Assembly (NCBI RefSeq): GCF_051401765.1
Contig: NW_027480440.1
Location: 6,200,001 to 6,264,000 of the forward strand
Direction: 5' to 3'
DNA length: 64,000 bases
DNA from: Calliopsis andreniformis
Taxonomy: Eukaryota; Arthropoda; Insecta; Hymenoptera; Andrenidae
The notes under the pieces were generated by a model. The model did no database searches. It saw only the letters and a program-made list of their open reading frames with translations, and had not been told where the DNA came from. Shown one piece after another: positions 35,865-48,638 of the stretch. Numbering within the stretch: position 1 is the first letter of the stretch; every line of letters starts with the position of its first letter. Made by a program: the position numbers and the translations under genes.

Positions 35865-38800
35865 GGATTGAGGATTGAGGATTGAAGATTGAGTATTGGG
35901 TATTGAGTATTGAAGAATGAGTATTGAGGCTTGAGGATTGAGGATTGAAGATTGCAGATTGAGTACTGAGGATTGAAGATTGAGGATTGAGGATTGAGGA
36001 TTGAGGATTGAGGATTGAAGATTGAGGATTGAGTATTGAGGATAGAGAATTGGGGATTGAGGATTGAGGATTGAGGATTGAAGGTTGAGTATTGAGGATT
36101 CAAGACTGAGGATTGAGGATTGAATATTGAGGATTGAGGATTGAGGATTGAGGATTGAGAATTGCGGATTGAGGATTGAGGGTTGAAGATTGAGTATTGA
36201 GGATTGAAGGTTGAGGATTGAGGGTTGAGGATTGAGGATTGAGGACTGAGGATTGAGGACAGAGGATGGAGCATTGAGGATTGAAGATTGAGGACTGGGG
36301 ACTGAGGATTGAAGATTGAGGATTAAGGATTGAGGATTGTGGATTGAGGATCTAGGATTGGAGATTGATTATTGAGGATTGAAGATTGAGGATTGAGGAT
36401 TGAGGATTGATGATTGAGGATGAGGACTGTGGGTAGAGGACTGAGGATTGACGATTTAGTATTGAAGATTGAGGATTGATTACTGAGGATTGAGGATTGA
36501 TGATTGAGAATTGAGGATTGAGGATTGAAGATTCAGTATTGAGGATTGAAGATTGAGAATTGAGGATTGAGGATTGAACATTGAGTTCTGAGCGTTGAGG
36601 GTTGAGTGATGAGAATTGATGTTTGTGGATAGAGATTTCAAGATTGCAGATTGAGTATTGCGTATTGAAAACTGTGAATTGAGGATATTCTATTGGGGAT
36701 TGAGGATTGACAACTGATTGTTGAGGAATGAGGGCTGAAGATTGAGGATGCAGGGTTGAGTATTCAGAATTGAGGTTTGTGGACTGAGGATTGAGGATTG
36801 AAGATTGAGTATTGAGGATTGAAGATTGAGGATTGAGGATTGAGGATTGAGGATTGAGGAAGAGGGCTGAGGTTTGAGGATTGAGGTTTGAGGACTGAGG
36901 ACTGAGGATTGAGGGTTGAGAATTGAGGATTGAGGATTGAGGATTGAGGATTGAGGATTGAAGATTGAGGATTGGGTATTGAGGATTGATGAATGAGGAT
37001 TGAGGATTGAGGATTGGGGATTGAGGATTGAGGATTGAAGATTGAGGATTGGGTATTGAGGATTGAACATTGAGGATTGAGGATTGACGATTGAGGATTG
37101 AGGATTGACGATTGGAGATTGAGGATTGGGGATGGAGGATTGACGTTTGAGGATTGAGTATTGAGGATTGAGAATTGAGGATTGAGGATTGAGGATTGAA
37201 GATTGAGGATTGGGCGTTGAGGATTGAAGAATGAGTATTGAGGATTGAGGATTGAGGATTGAGGATTGAAGATTGAGGATTGAGGATTGAGGATTGACGA
37301 TTGAAGATTGAGGATTGGGGATGGGAGATTCACGTTTGAGGATTGAGTATTGAGGATTGAGAATTGAGGATTGAGGATTGAAGATTGAGTATTGAGGATT
37401 GAAGATTGAGGATTGAGGGTTGAGGATTGAGGATTGAGGATGAGGGCTGAGGGTTGAGGATTGAGGTTTGAGGACTGAGGACTGAGGATTGAGGATTGAG
37501 AATTGAGGATTGAGAATTGAGGATTGAAGGTTGAGGATTGGGCGTTGAGGATTCAAGAATGAGGATTGAGGATTGAGGATTGAGGATTGAGGATTGAAGA
37601 TTGAGGATTGAGGATTGAGGATTGAGAATTGAAGATTGAGTATTGGGGATTGAAGATTGAGGATTGAGGATTGAGGGTTGAGGATTGAGGACGAGGACTG
37701 ACGGTTGAGGGTTGACGTTTGAGGATTGAGGATTGAGGATTGAGGACTGAGGACTGAGGATTAAGGATTGAGCATTGAGGATTGTAGTTTGAGGACTGGG
37801 GATTGAGGATTGAAGATTGAGGATTAAGGCTTGAGGATTGGGGATTGAGGATCTAGGATTGGAGATTGATTATTGAGGATTGAAGATTGAGGATTGAGGA
37901 TTGAGGATTGAGGATTGAGGATTGAGAATTGTGAACTGAGGATGAGGACTGAGGGTTGAGGATTGAGGTTTGAGGAACGAGGATTGGGGATTGAGGATTG
38001 AGGACTGAGGATTGACGATTGAGTATTGAAGATTGAGGATTGATTACTGAGGATTGAGGATTGAGGATTGAGGATTGAGGGTTGAGGATTGAAAATTCAG
38101 TATTGAGGATTGAAGATTGAGAATTGAGGATTGAGGATTGAACATTGAGGACTGAGCGTTCAGGGTTGAGTGATGAGGATTGATGTTTGTGGATAGAGAT
38201 TTGAAGATTGCAGATTGAGTATTACGTATTGAAAACTGTGAATTGAGGATATTACATTGGGGATTGAGGATTGAGAACTGATTGTTGAGGAATGAGGGCT
38301 GAAGATTGAGGATTCAGGATTGAGGGATCAGGACTGAGGTTTGAGGACTGAGGATTGAGGATTGAGGAATGAGGATTGAGGATTGAGGATTGAGGATTGA
38401 GGATTGAGAATTGAGAATTGAGGATGAGGACTGAGGGTTGAGAATTGAGGATTTGGGACTGAGGATTGACAACTGATTGTTGAGGACTGAGGGCTGAAGA
38501 TTGAGGATTCAGGTTTGAGAATTCAGAATTGAGGTTTGAGAACTGAGGATTGAGGATTGAAGGTTGAGTATTGAGGATTGAAGATTGAGGATTGAAGATT
38601 GAGGATTGAGGATTGAGGATTGAGGATTGAGGATTGAGGATTGAGTTTTGAGGATTGAGGATTGAATATTGAATATTGATGATTGAAGATTGAGGATTGA
38701 GGATTGAGGGTTGTGGATTGAGGACGAGGACCGAGGGTTGAATATTGATGTTTATGGTCTGAGGATTGAGGATTGAGGATTGAGAATCGAGGATTGAGGA

Positions 38801-41800
38801 TTGAGGATTGAGGATTGAAGATTGAGTATTGGGTATTGAGTATTGAAGAATGAGTATTGAGGCTTGAGGATTGAGGATTGAAGATTGCAGATTGAGTACT
38901 GAGGATTGAAGATTGAGGATTGAGGATTGAGGATTGAGGATTGAGGATTGAAGATTGAGGATTGAGTATTGAGGATAGAGAATTGGGGATTGAGGATTGA
39001 GGATTGAGGATTGAAGGTTGAGTATTGAGGATTCAAGACTGAGGATTGAGGATTGAATATTGAGGATTGAGGATTGAGGATTGAGGACTGAGAATTGCGG
39101 ATTGAGGATTGAGGGTTGAAGATTGAGTATTGAGGATTGAAGGTTGAGGATTGAGGTTTGAGGATTGAGGATTGAGGACTGAGGATTGAGGATTGAAGAT
39201 TGAGGATTGAGGATTGAGGATTGAGAATTGAAGATTGAGTATTGGGGATTGAAGATTGAGGATTGAGGATTGAGGTTTGAGGATTGAGGACGAGGACTGA
39301 CGGTTGAGGATTGACGTTTGAGGATTGAGGATTGAAGATTCAGTATTGAGGATTGAAGATTGAGAATTGAGGAAGAGGGCTGAGGTTTGAGGATTGAGGT
39401 TTGAGGACTGAGGACTGAGGATTGAGGGTTGAGAATTGAGGATTGAGGATTGAGGATTGAGGATTGAAGATTGAGGATTGGGTATTGAGGATTGATGAAT
39501 GAGGATTGAGGATTGAGGATTGGGGATTGATGATTGAGGATTGAAGATTGAGGATTGGGTATTGAGGATTGAACATTGAGGATTGAGGATTGACGATTGA
39601 GGATTGAGGATTGACGATTGGAGATTGAGGATTGGGGATGGAGGATTGACGTTTGAGGATTGAGTATTGAGGATTGAGAATTGAGGATTGAGGATTGAGG
39701 ATTGAAGATTGAGGATTGGGCGTTGAGGATTGAAGAATGAGTATTGAGGATTGAGGATTGAGGATTGAGGATTGAAGATTGAGGATTGAGGATTGAGGAT
39801 TGACGATTGAAGATTGAGGATTGGGGATGGGGGATTCACGTTTGAGGATTGAGTATTGATGATTGAGTATTGAGGATTGAGGATTGAAGATTGAGTATTG
39901 AGGATTGAAGATTGAGGATTGAGGGTTGAGGATTGAGGATTGAGGATGAGGGCTGAGGGTTGAGGATTGAGGTTTGAGGACTGAGGACTGAGGATTGAGG
40001 ATTGAGAATTGAGGATTGAGGATTGAGGATTGAAGGTTGAGGATTGGGCGTTGAGGATTCAAGAATGAGGATTGAGGATTGAGGATTGAGGATTGAGGAT
40101 TGAAGATTGAGGATTGAGGATTGAGGATTGAGAATTGAAGATTGAGTATTGGGGATTGAAGATTGAGGATTGAGGATTGAGGGTTGAGGATTGAGGACGA
40201 GGACTGACGGTTGAGGATTGACGTTTGAGGATTGAGGATTGAAGATTGAGGATTCAGGTTTGAGAATTCAGAATTGAGGTTTGAGAACTGAGGATTGAGG
40301 ATTGAAGGTTGAGTATTGAGGATTGAAGATTGAGGATTGAAGATTGAGGATTGAGGATTGAGGATTGAGGATTGAAGATGAGGGCTGAGGGTTGAGGGTT
40401 GAGGTTTGTGGGCTGAGGTGTGGGGATTGAAGTTTGAGGATTGTGGATTGAGGATTGAGGATTGATGATTGAATATTGAGGATTGGGGACTGAGTGTTGA
40501 TGGTTGAGTGATGAGAATTGATGTTTTTGGATAGAGATTTCAAGATTGCAGATTGAGTATTGAGTAATGAAAACTGTGAATTGATGATACTCTATTGAGG
40601 ATTGAGGATTGACAACTGATTGTTGAGGAGTGGTGGCTGAAGGTTGAGGATTCAGGAATGAGGATTCAGGATTGAGGTTTGAGGACTGAGGTTTGAGGAT
40701 TGAGTATTGAGGATTGAGGATTGAGGATTGAAGATTGAGGATTGAGGATTGAGGATTGAAGATTCAGGATTGGGTATTGAGGATTGCAGAATGAGGATTG
40801 ATGATTGAGGATTGAGGATTGAGGATTGAGGATTGACGATTGAGGATTGAAGATTGAGTATTGAGGATTGAAGATTGACGATTGAGGGTTGAGGATTGAG
40901 GATTGAGGATTGAGGATGAGGGCTGAGGGTTGAGGATTGAGGTTTGAGGACTGAGGACTGAGGATTGAGGATTGAGAATTGAGGATTGAGGATTGAGGAC
41001 TGAGAATTGAGGATTGAGGATTGAGGATTAGGGCTGAGGGTTGAGGATTGAGGATTGAGGATTGAGGATTGAGAATTGAGAACTTAGGATGAGGACTGAG
41101 GGTTGAGGATTGAGGTTTGAGGACTGAGGACTGAGGATTGAGGATTGAGAATTGAGGATTGTGGATTGAGGACTGAGAATTGAGGATTGAGGATTGAGGA
41201 TGAGGGCTGAGGGTTGAGGATTAAGGATTGAGGATTGAGGATTGAGAATTGAGAATTTAGGATGAGGACTGAGGGTTAAGGATTGAGGATTTGGGACTGA
41301 GGGTTGACAACTGATTGTTGAGGGCTGAGGGCTGAAGATTGAGGATTCAGGATTGATAATTCAGAATTGAGGTTTGAGGACTGAGGATTGAGGATTGAAG
41401 GTTCAGTATTGAGGATTGAAGATTGAGGATTGAGGATTGAGGACTGAGGATTAAGGATGAGGGCTGAGGGTTGAGGATTGAGGTTTGAGGGCTGAGGACT
41501 GAGGATTGAGGATTGAGAATTGAGGATTGAGGATTGAGGACCGAGAATTGAGGATTGAGGATTGAGGATGAGGGCTGAGGATTGAGGATTGAGTATTGAG
41601 GATTGAAGATTGAGGATTGAGGATTGAGGATTGAGGATTGAGGATGAGGACTGAGGGTTGAGGATTGAAGAATGAGGATTGATGATTGAGGATTGAGGAT
41701 TGAGGATTGAAGATTGACGATTGAGGATTGAGGATTGAGGATTGAGGATTGAGGATTAGGGCTGAGGGTTGAGGATTGAGGTTTGAGGACTGAGGACTGA

Positions 41801-42251
41801 GGATTGAGGATTGAGAATTGAGGATTGAGGATTGAGGACTGAGAATTGAGGATTGAGGACTGAGGATTAGGGCTGATGGTTGAGGATTGAGGATTGTGGA
41901 TTGAGGATTGAGAATTGAGAATTTAGGATGAGGACTGAGGGTTGAGGATTGAGGTTTGAGGACTGAGGACTGAGGATTGAGGATTGAGAATTGAGGATTG
42001 TGGATTGAGGACTGAGAATTGAGGATTGAGGATTGAGGATGAGGGCTGAGGGTTGAGGATTAAGGATTGAGGATTGAGGATTGAGAATTGAGAATTTAGG
42101 ATGAGGACTGAGGGTTGAGGATTGAGGATTTGGGACTGAGGATTGACAACTGACTGTTGAGGGCTGAGGGCTGAAGATTGAGGATTCAGGATTGATAATT
42201 CAGAATTGAGGTTTGAGGACTGAGGATTGAGGATTGAAGGTTCAGTATTGA
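35865..42251. repeat. 6387-bp higher-order unit, copy 1
   Basis: Recurs immediately downstream at +6387. The left edge is where gaagattgagtattgggtat at 35884 aligns with 42271 while the sequences further left differ. The unit is a composite: 0.96-kb family, 20.4-kb family, 1507-bp family, 1.64-kb module and a shortened 3.4-kb module, in that order. Landmarks at 36667, 38231 and 40569 recur at 43054, 44618 and 46956. At least three substitutions separate the copies, near 39088, 39462 and 39860. Confidence 0.92.
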
Positions 42252-45200
42252 GGATTGAGGATTGAGGATTGAAGATTGAGTATTGGGTATTGAGTATTGA
42301 AGAATGAGTATTGAGGCTTGAGGATTGAGGATTGAAGATTGCAGATTGAGTACTGAGGATTGAAGATTGAGGATTGAGGATTGAGGATTGAGGATTGAGG
42401 ATTGAAGATTGAGGATTGAGTATTGAGGATAGAGAATTGGGGATTGAGGATTGAGGATTGAGGATTGAAGGTTGAGTATTGAGGATTCAAGACTGAGGAT
42501 TGAGGATTGAATATTGAGGATTGAGGATTGAGGATTGAGGATTGAGAATTGCGGATTGAGGATTGAGGGTTGAAGATTGAGTATTGAGGATTGAAGGTTG
42601 AGGATTGAGGGTTGAGGATTGAGGATTGAGGACTGAGGATTGAGGACAGAGGATGGAGCATTGAGGATTGAAGATTGAGGACTGGGGACTGAGGATTGAA
42701 GATTGAGGATTAAGGATTGAGGATTGTGGATTGAGGATCTAGGATTGGAGATTGATTATTGAGGATTGAAGATTGAGGATTGAGGATTGAGGATTGATGA
42801 TTGAGGATGAGGACTGTGGGTAGAGGACTGAGGATTGACGATTTAGTATTGAAGATTGAGGATTGATTACTGAGGATTGAGGATTGATGATTGAGAATTG
42901 AGGATTGAGGATTGAAGATTCAGTATTGAGGATTGAAGATTGAGAATTGAGGATTGAGGATTGAACATTGAGTTCTGAGCGTTGAGGGTTGAGTGATGAG
43001 AATTGATGTTTGTGGATAGAGATTTCAAGATTGCAGATTGAGTATTGCGTATTGAAAACTGTGAATTGAGGATATTCTATTGGGGATTGAGGATTGACAA
43101 CTGATTGTTGAGGAATGAGGGCTGAAGATTGAGGATGCAGGGTTGAGTATTCAGAATTGAGGTTTGTGGACTGAGGATTGAGGATTGAAGATTGAGTATT
43201 GAGGATTGAAGATTGAGGATTGAGGATTGAGGATTGAGGATTGAGGAAGAGGGCTGAGGTTTGAGGATTGAGGTTTGAGGACTGAGGACTGAGGATTGAG
43301 GGTTGAGAATTGAGGATTGAGGATTGAGGATTGAGGATTGAGGATTGAAGATTGAGGATTGGGTATTGAGGATTGATGAATGAGGATTGAGGATTGAGGA
43401 TTGGGGATTGAGGATTGAGGATTGAAGATTGAGGATTGGGTATTGAGGATTGAACATTGAGGATTGAGGATTGACGATTGAGGATTGAGGATTGACGATT
43501 GGAGATTGAGGATTGGGGATGGAGGATTGACGTTTGAGGATTGAGTATTGAGGATTGAGAATTGAGGATTGAGGATTGAGGATTGAAGATTGAGGATTGG
43601 GCGTTGAGGATTGAAGAATGAGTATTGAGGATTGAGGATTGAGGATTGAGGATTGAAGATTGAGGATTGAGGATTGAGGATTGACGATTGAAGATTGAGG
43701 ATTGGGGATGGGAGATTCACGTTTGAGGATTGAGTATTGAGGATTGAGAATTGAGGATTGAGGATTGAAGATTGAGTATTGAGGATTGAAGATTGAGGAT
43801 TGAGGGTTGAGGATTGAGGATTGAGGATGAGGGCTGAGGGTTGAGGATTGAGGTTTGAGGACTGAGGACTGAGGATTGAGGATTGAGAATTGAGGATTGA
43901 GAATTGAGGATTGAAGGTTGAGGATTGGGCGTTGAGGATTCAAGAATGAGGATTGAGGATTGAGGATTGAGGATTGAGGATTGAAGATTGAGGATTGAGG
44001 ATTGAGGATTGAGAATTGAAGATTGAGTATTGGGGATTGAAGATTGAGGATTGAGGATTGAGGGTTGAGGATTGAGGACGAGGACTGACGGTTGAGGGTT
44101 GACGTTTGAGGATTGAGGATTGAGGATTGAGGACTGAGGACTGAGGATTAAGGATTGAGCATTGAGGATTGTAGTTTGAGGACTGGGGATTGAGGATTGA
44201 AGATTGAGGATTAAGGCTTGAGGATTGGGGATTGAGGATCTAGGATTGGAGATTGATTATTGAGGATTGAAGATTGAGGATTGAGGATTGAGGATTGAGG
44301 ATTGAGGATTGAGAATTGTGAACTGAGGATGAGGACTGAGGGTTGAGGATTGAGGTTTGAGGAACGAGGATTGGGGATTGAGGATTGAGGACTGAGGATT
44401 GACGATTGAGTATTGAAGATTGAGGATTGATTACTGAGGATTGAGGATTGAGGATTGAGGATTGAGGGTTGAGGATTGAAAATTCAGTATTGAGGATTGA
44501 AGATTGAGAATTGAGGATTGAGGATTGAACATTGAGGACTGAGCGTTCAGGGTTGAGTGATGAGGATTGATGTTTGTGGATAGAGATTTGAAGATTGCAG
44601 ATTGAGTATTACGTATTGAAAACTGTGAATTGAGGATATTACATTGGGGATTGAGGATTGAGAACTGATTGTTGAGGAATGAGGGCTGAAGATTGAGGAT
44701 TCAGGATTGAGGGATCAGGACTGAGGTTTGAGGACTGAGGATTGAGGATTGAGGAATGAGGATTGAGGATTGAGGATTGAGGATTGAGGATTGAGAATTG
44801 AGAATTGAGGATGAGGACTGAGGGTTGAGAATTGAGGATTTGGGACTGAGGATTGACAACTGATTGTTGAGGACTGAGGGCTGAAGATTGAGGATTCAGG
44901 TTTGAGAATTCAGAATTGAGGTTTGAGAACTGAGGATTGAGGATTGAAGGTTGAGTATTGAGGATTGAAGATTGAGGATTGAAGATTGAGGATTGAGGAT
45001 TGAGGATTGAGGATTGAGGATTGAGGATTGAGTTTTGAGGATTGAGGATTGAATATTGAATATTGATGATTGAAGATTGAGGATTGAGGATTGAGGGTTG
45101 TGGATTGAGGACGAGGACCGAGGGTTGAATATTGATGTTTATGGTCTGAGGATTGAGGATTGAGGATTGAGAATCGAGGATTGAGGATTGAGGATTGAGG

Positions 45201-48200
45201 ATTGAAGATTGAGTATTGGGTATTGAGTATTGAAGAATGAGTATTGAGGCTTGAGGATTGAGGATTGAAGATTGCAGATTGAGTACTGAGGATTGAAGAT
45301 TGAGGATTGAGGATTGAGGATTGAGGATTGAGGATTGAAGATTGAGGATTGAGTATTGAGGATAGAGAATTGGGGATTGAGGATTGAGGATTGAGGATTG
45401 AAGGTTGAGTATTGAGGATTCAAGACTGAGGATTGAGGATTGAATATTGAGGATTGAGGATTGAGGATTGAGGATTGAGAATTGCGGATTGAGGATTGAG
45501 GGTTGAAGATTGAGTATTGAGGATTGAAGGTTGAGGATTGAGGTTTGAGGATTGAGGATTGAGGACTGAGGATTGAGGATTGAAGATTGAGGATTGAGGA
45601 TTGAGGATTGAGAATTGAAGATTGAGTATTGGGGATTGAAGATTGAGGATTGAGGATTGAGGTTTGAGGATTGAGGACGAGGACTGACGGTTGAGGATTG
45701 ACGTTTGAGGATTGAGGATTGAAGATTCAGTATTGAGGATTGAAGATTGAGAATTGAGGAAGAGGGCTGAGGTTTGAGGATTGAGGTTTGAGGACTGAGG
45801 ACTGAGGATTGAGGGTTGAGAATTGAGGATTGAGGATTGAGGATTGAGGATTGAAGATTGAGGATTGGGTATTGAGGATTGATGAATGAGGATTGAGGAT
45901 TGAGGATTGGGGATTGATGATTGAGGATTGAAGATTGAGGATTGGGTATTGAGGATTGAACATTGAGGATTGAGGATTGACGATTGAGGATTGAGGATTG
46001 ACGATTGGAGATTGAGGATTGGGGATGGAGGATTGACGTTTGAGGATTGAGTATTGAGGATTGAGAATTGAGGATTGAGGATTGAGGATTGAAGATTGAG
46101 GATTGGGCGTTGAGGATTGAAGAATGAGTATTGAGGATTGAGGATTGAGGATTGAGGATTGAAGATTGAGGATTGAGGATTGAGGATTGACGATTGAAGA
46201 TTGAGGATTGGGGATGGGGGATTCACGTTTGAGGATTGAGTATTGAGGATTGAGAATTGAGGATTGAGGATTGAAGATTGAGTATTGAGGATTGAAGATT
46301 GAGGATTGAGGGTTGAGGATTGAGGATTGAGGATGAGGGCTGAGGGTTGAGGATTGAGGTTTGAGGACTGAGGACTGAGGATTGAGGATTGAGAATTGAG
46401 GATTGAGGATTGAGGATTGAAGGTTGAGGATTGGGCGTTGAGGATTCAAGAATGAGGATTGAGGATTGAGGATTGAGGATTGAGGATTGAAGATTGAGGA
46501 TTGAGGATTGAGGATTGAGAATTGAAGATTGAGTATTGGGGATTGAAGATTGAGGATTGAGGATTGAGGGTTGAGGATTGAGGACGAGGACTGACGGTTG
46601 AGGATTGACGTTTGAGGATTGAGGATTGAAGATTGAGGATTCAGGTTTGAGAATTCAGAATTGAGGTTTGAGAACTGAGGATTGAGGATTGAAGGTTGAG
46701 TATTGAGGATTGAAGATTGAGGATTGAAGATTGAGGATTGAGGATTGAGGATTGAGGATTGAAGATGAGGGCTGAGGGTTGAGGGTTGAGGTTTGTGGGC
46801 TGAGGTGTGGGGATTGAAGTTTGAGGATTGTGGATTGAGGATTGAGGATTGATGATTGAATATTGAGGATTGGGGACTGAGTGTTGATGGTTGAGTGATG
46901 AGAATTGATGTTTTTGGATAGAGATTTCAAGATTGCAGATTGAGTATTGAGTAATGAAAACTGTGAATTGATGATACTCTATTGAGGATTGAGGATTGAC
47001 AACTGATTGTTGAGGAGTGGTGGCTGAAGGTTGAGGATTCAGGAATGAGGATTCAGGATTGAGGTTTGAGGACTGAGGTTTGAGGATTGAGTATTGAGGA
47101 TTGAGGATTGAGGATTGAAGATTGAGGATTGAGGATTGAGGATTGAAGATTCAGGATTGGGTATTGAGGATTGCAGAATGAGGATTGATGATTGAGGATT
47201 GAGGATTGAGGATTGAGGATTGACGATTGAGGATTGAAGATTGAGTATTGAGGATTGAAGATTGACGATTGAGGGTTGAGGATTGAGGATTGAGGATTGA
47301 GGATGAGGGCTGAGGGTTGAGGATTGAGGTTTGAGGACTGAGGACTGAGGATTGAGGATTGAGAATTGAGGATTGAGGATTGAGGACTGAGAATTGAGGA
47401 TTGAGGATTGAGGATTAGGGCTGAGGGTTGAGGATTGAGGATTGAGGATTGAGGATTGAGAATTGAGAACTTAGGATGAGGACTGAGGGTTGAGGATTGA
47501 GGTTTGAGGACTGAGGACTGAGGATTGAGGATTGAGAATTGAGGATTGTGGATTGAGGACTGAGAATTGAGGATTGAGGATTGAGGATGAGGGCTGAGGG
47601 TTGAGGATTAAGGATTGAGGATTGAGGATTGAGAATTGAGAATTTAGGATGAGGACTGAGGGTTAAGGATTGAGGATTTGGGACTGAGGGTTGACAACTG
47701 ATTGTTGAGGGCTGAGGGCTGAAGATTGAGGATTCAGGATTGATAATTCAGAATTGAGGTTTGAGGACTGAGGATTGAGGATTGAAGGTTCAGTATTGAG
47801 GATTGAAGATTGAGGATTGAGGATTGAGGACTGAGGATTAAGGATGAGGGCTGAGGGTTGAGGATTGAGGTTTGAGGGCTGAGGACTGAGGATTGAGGAT
47901 TGAGAATTGAGGATTGAGGATTGAGGACCGAGAATTGAGGATTGAGGATTGAGGATGAGGGCTGAGGATTGAGGATTGAGTATTGAGGATTGAAGATTGA
48001 GGATTGAGGATTGAGGATTGAGGATTGAGGATGAGGACTGAGGGTTGAGGATTGAAGAATGAGGATTGATGATTGAGGATTGAGGATTGAGGATTGAAGA
48101 TTGACGATTGAGGATTGAGGATTGAGGATTGAGGATTGAGGATTAGGGCTGAGGGTTGAGGATTGAGGTTTGAGGACTGAGGACTGAGGATTGAGGATTG

Positions 48201-48638
48201 AGAATTGAGGATTGAGGATTGAGGACTGAGAATTGAGGATTGAGGACTGAGGATTAGGGCTGATGGTTGAGGATTGAGGATTGTGGATTGAGGATTGAGA
48301 ATTGAGAATTTAGGATGAGGACTGAGGGTTGAGGATTGAGGTTTGAGGACTGAGGACTGAGGATTGAGGATTGAGAATTGAGGATTGTGGATTGAGGACT
48401 GAGAATTGAGGATTGAGGATTGAGGATGAGGGCTGAGGGTTGAGGATTAAGGATTGAGGATTGAGGATTGAGAATTGAGAATTTAGGATGAGGACTGAGG
48501 GTTGAGGATTGAGGATTTGGGACTGAGGATTGACAACTGACTGTTGAGGGCTGAGGGCTGAAGATTGAGGATTCAGGATTGATAATTCAGAATTGAGGTT
48601 TGAGGACTGAGGATTGAGGATTGAAGGTTCAGTATTGA
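42252..48638. repeat. 6387-bp higher-order unit, copy 2
   Basis: Tandem partner of 35865-42251. The right edge is near 48640: copy 1 jumps there from gttcagtattgaggattgagg into its repeat, whereas copy 2 continues as gttcagtattgaggattgaa into the 3.4-kb module tail and then a second 1318-bp doublet. This is the expected outcome of an unequal exchange between misaligned arrays. Confidence 0.92.

Noticed and set aside
36690..37556. Long - strand open frames (288 codons here and at 43077-43943, 52421-53287, 12932-13798, 15863-16729; many shorter ones) as protein-coding genes.
   Set aside because: They translate only the array heptapeptide SSILNPQ, are open in overlapping frames at once (36764-37333 lies inside 36690-37556), start at chance cat variants and stop at chance tta, tca or cta variants. 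No domain, splice signal or independent composition is visible.
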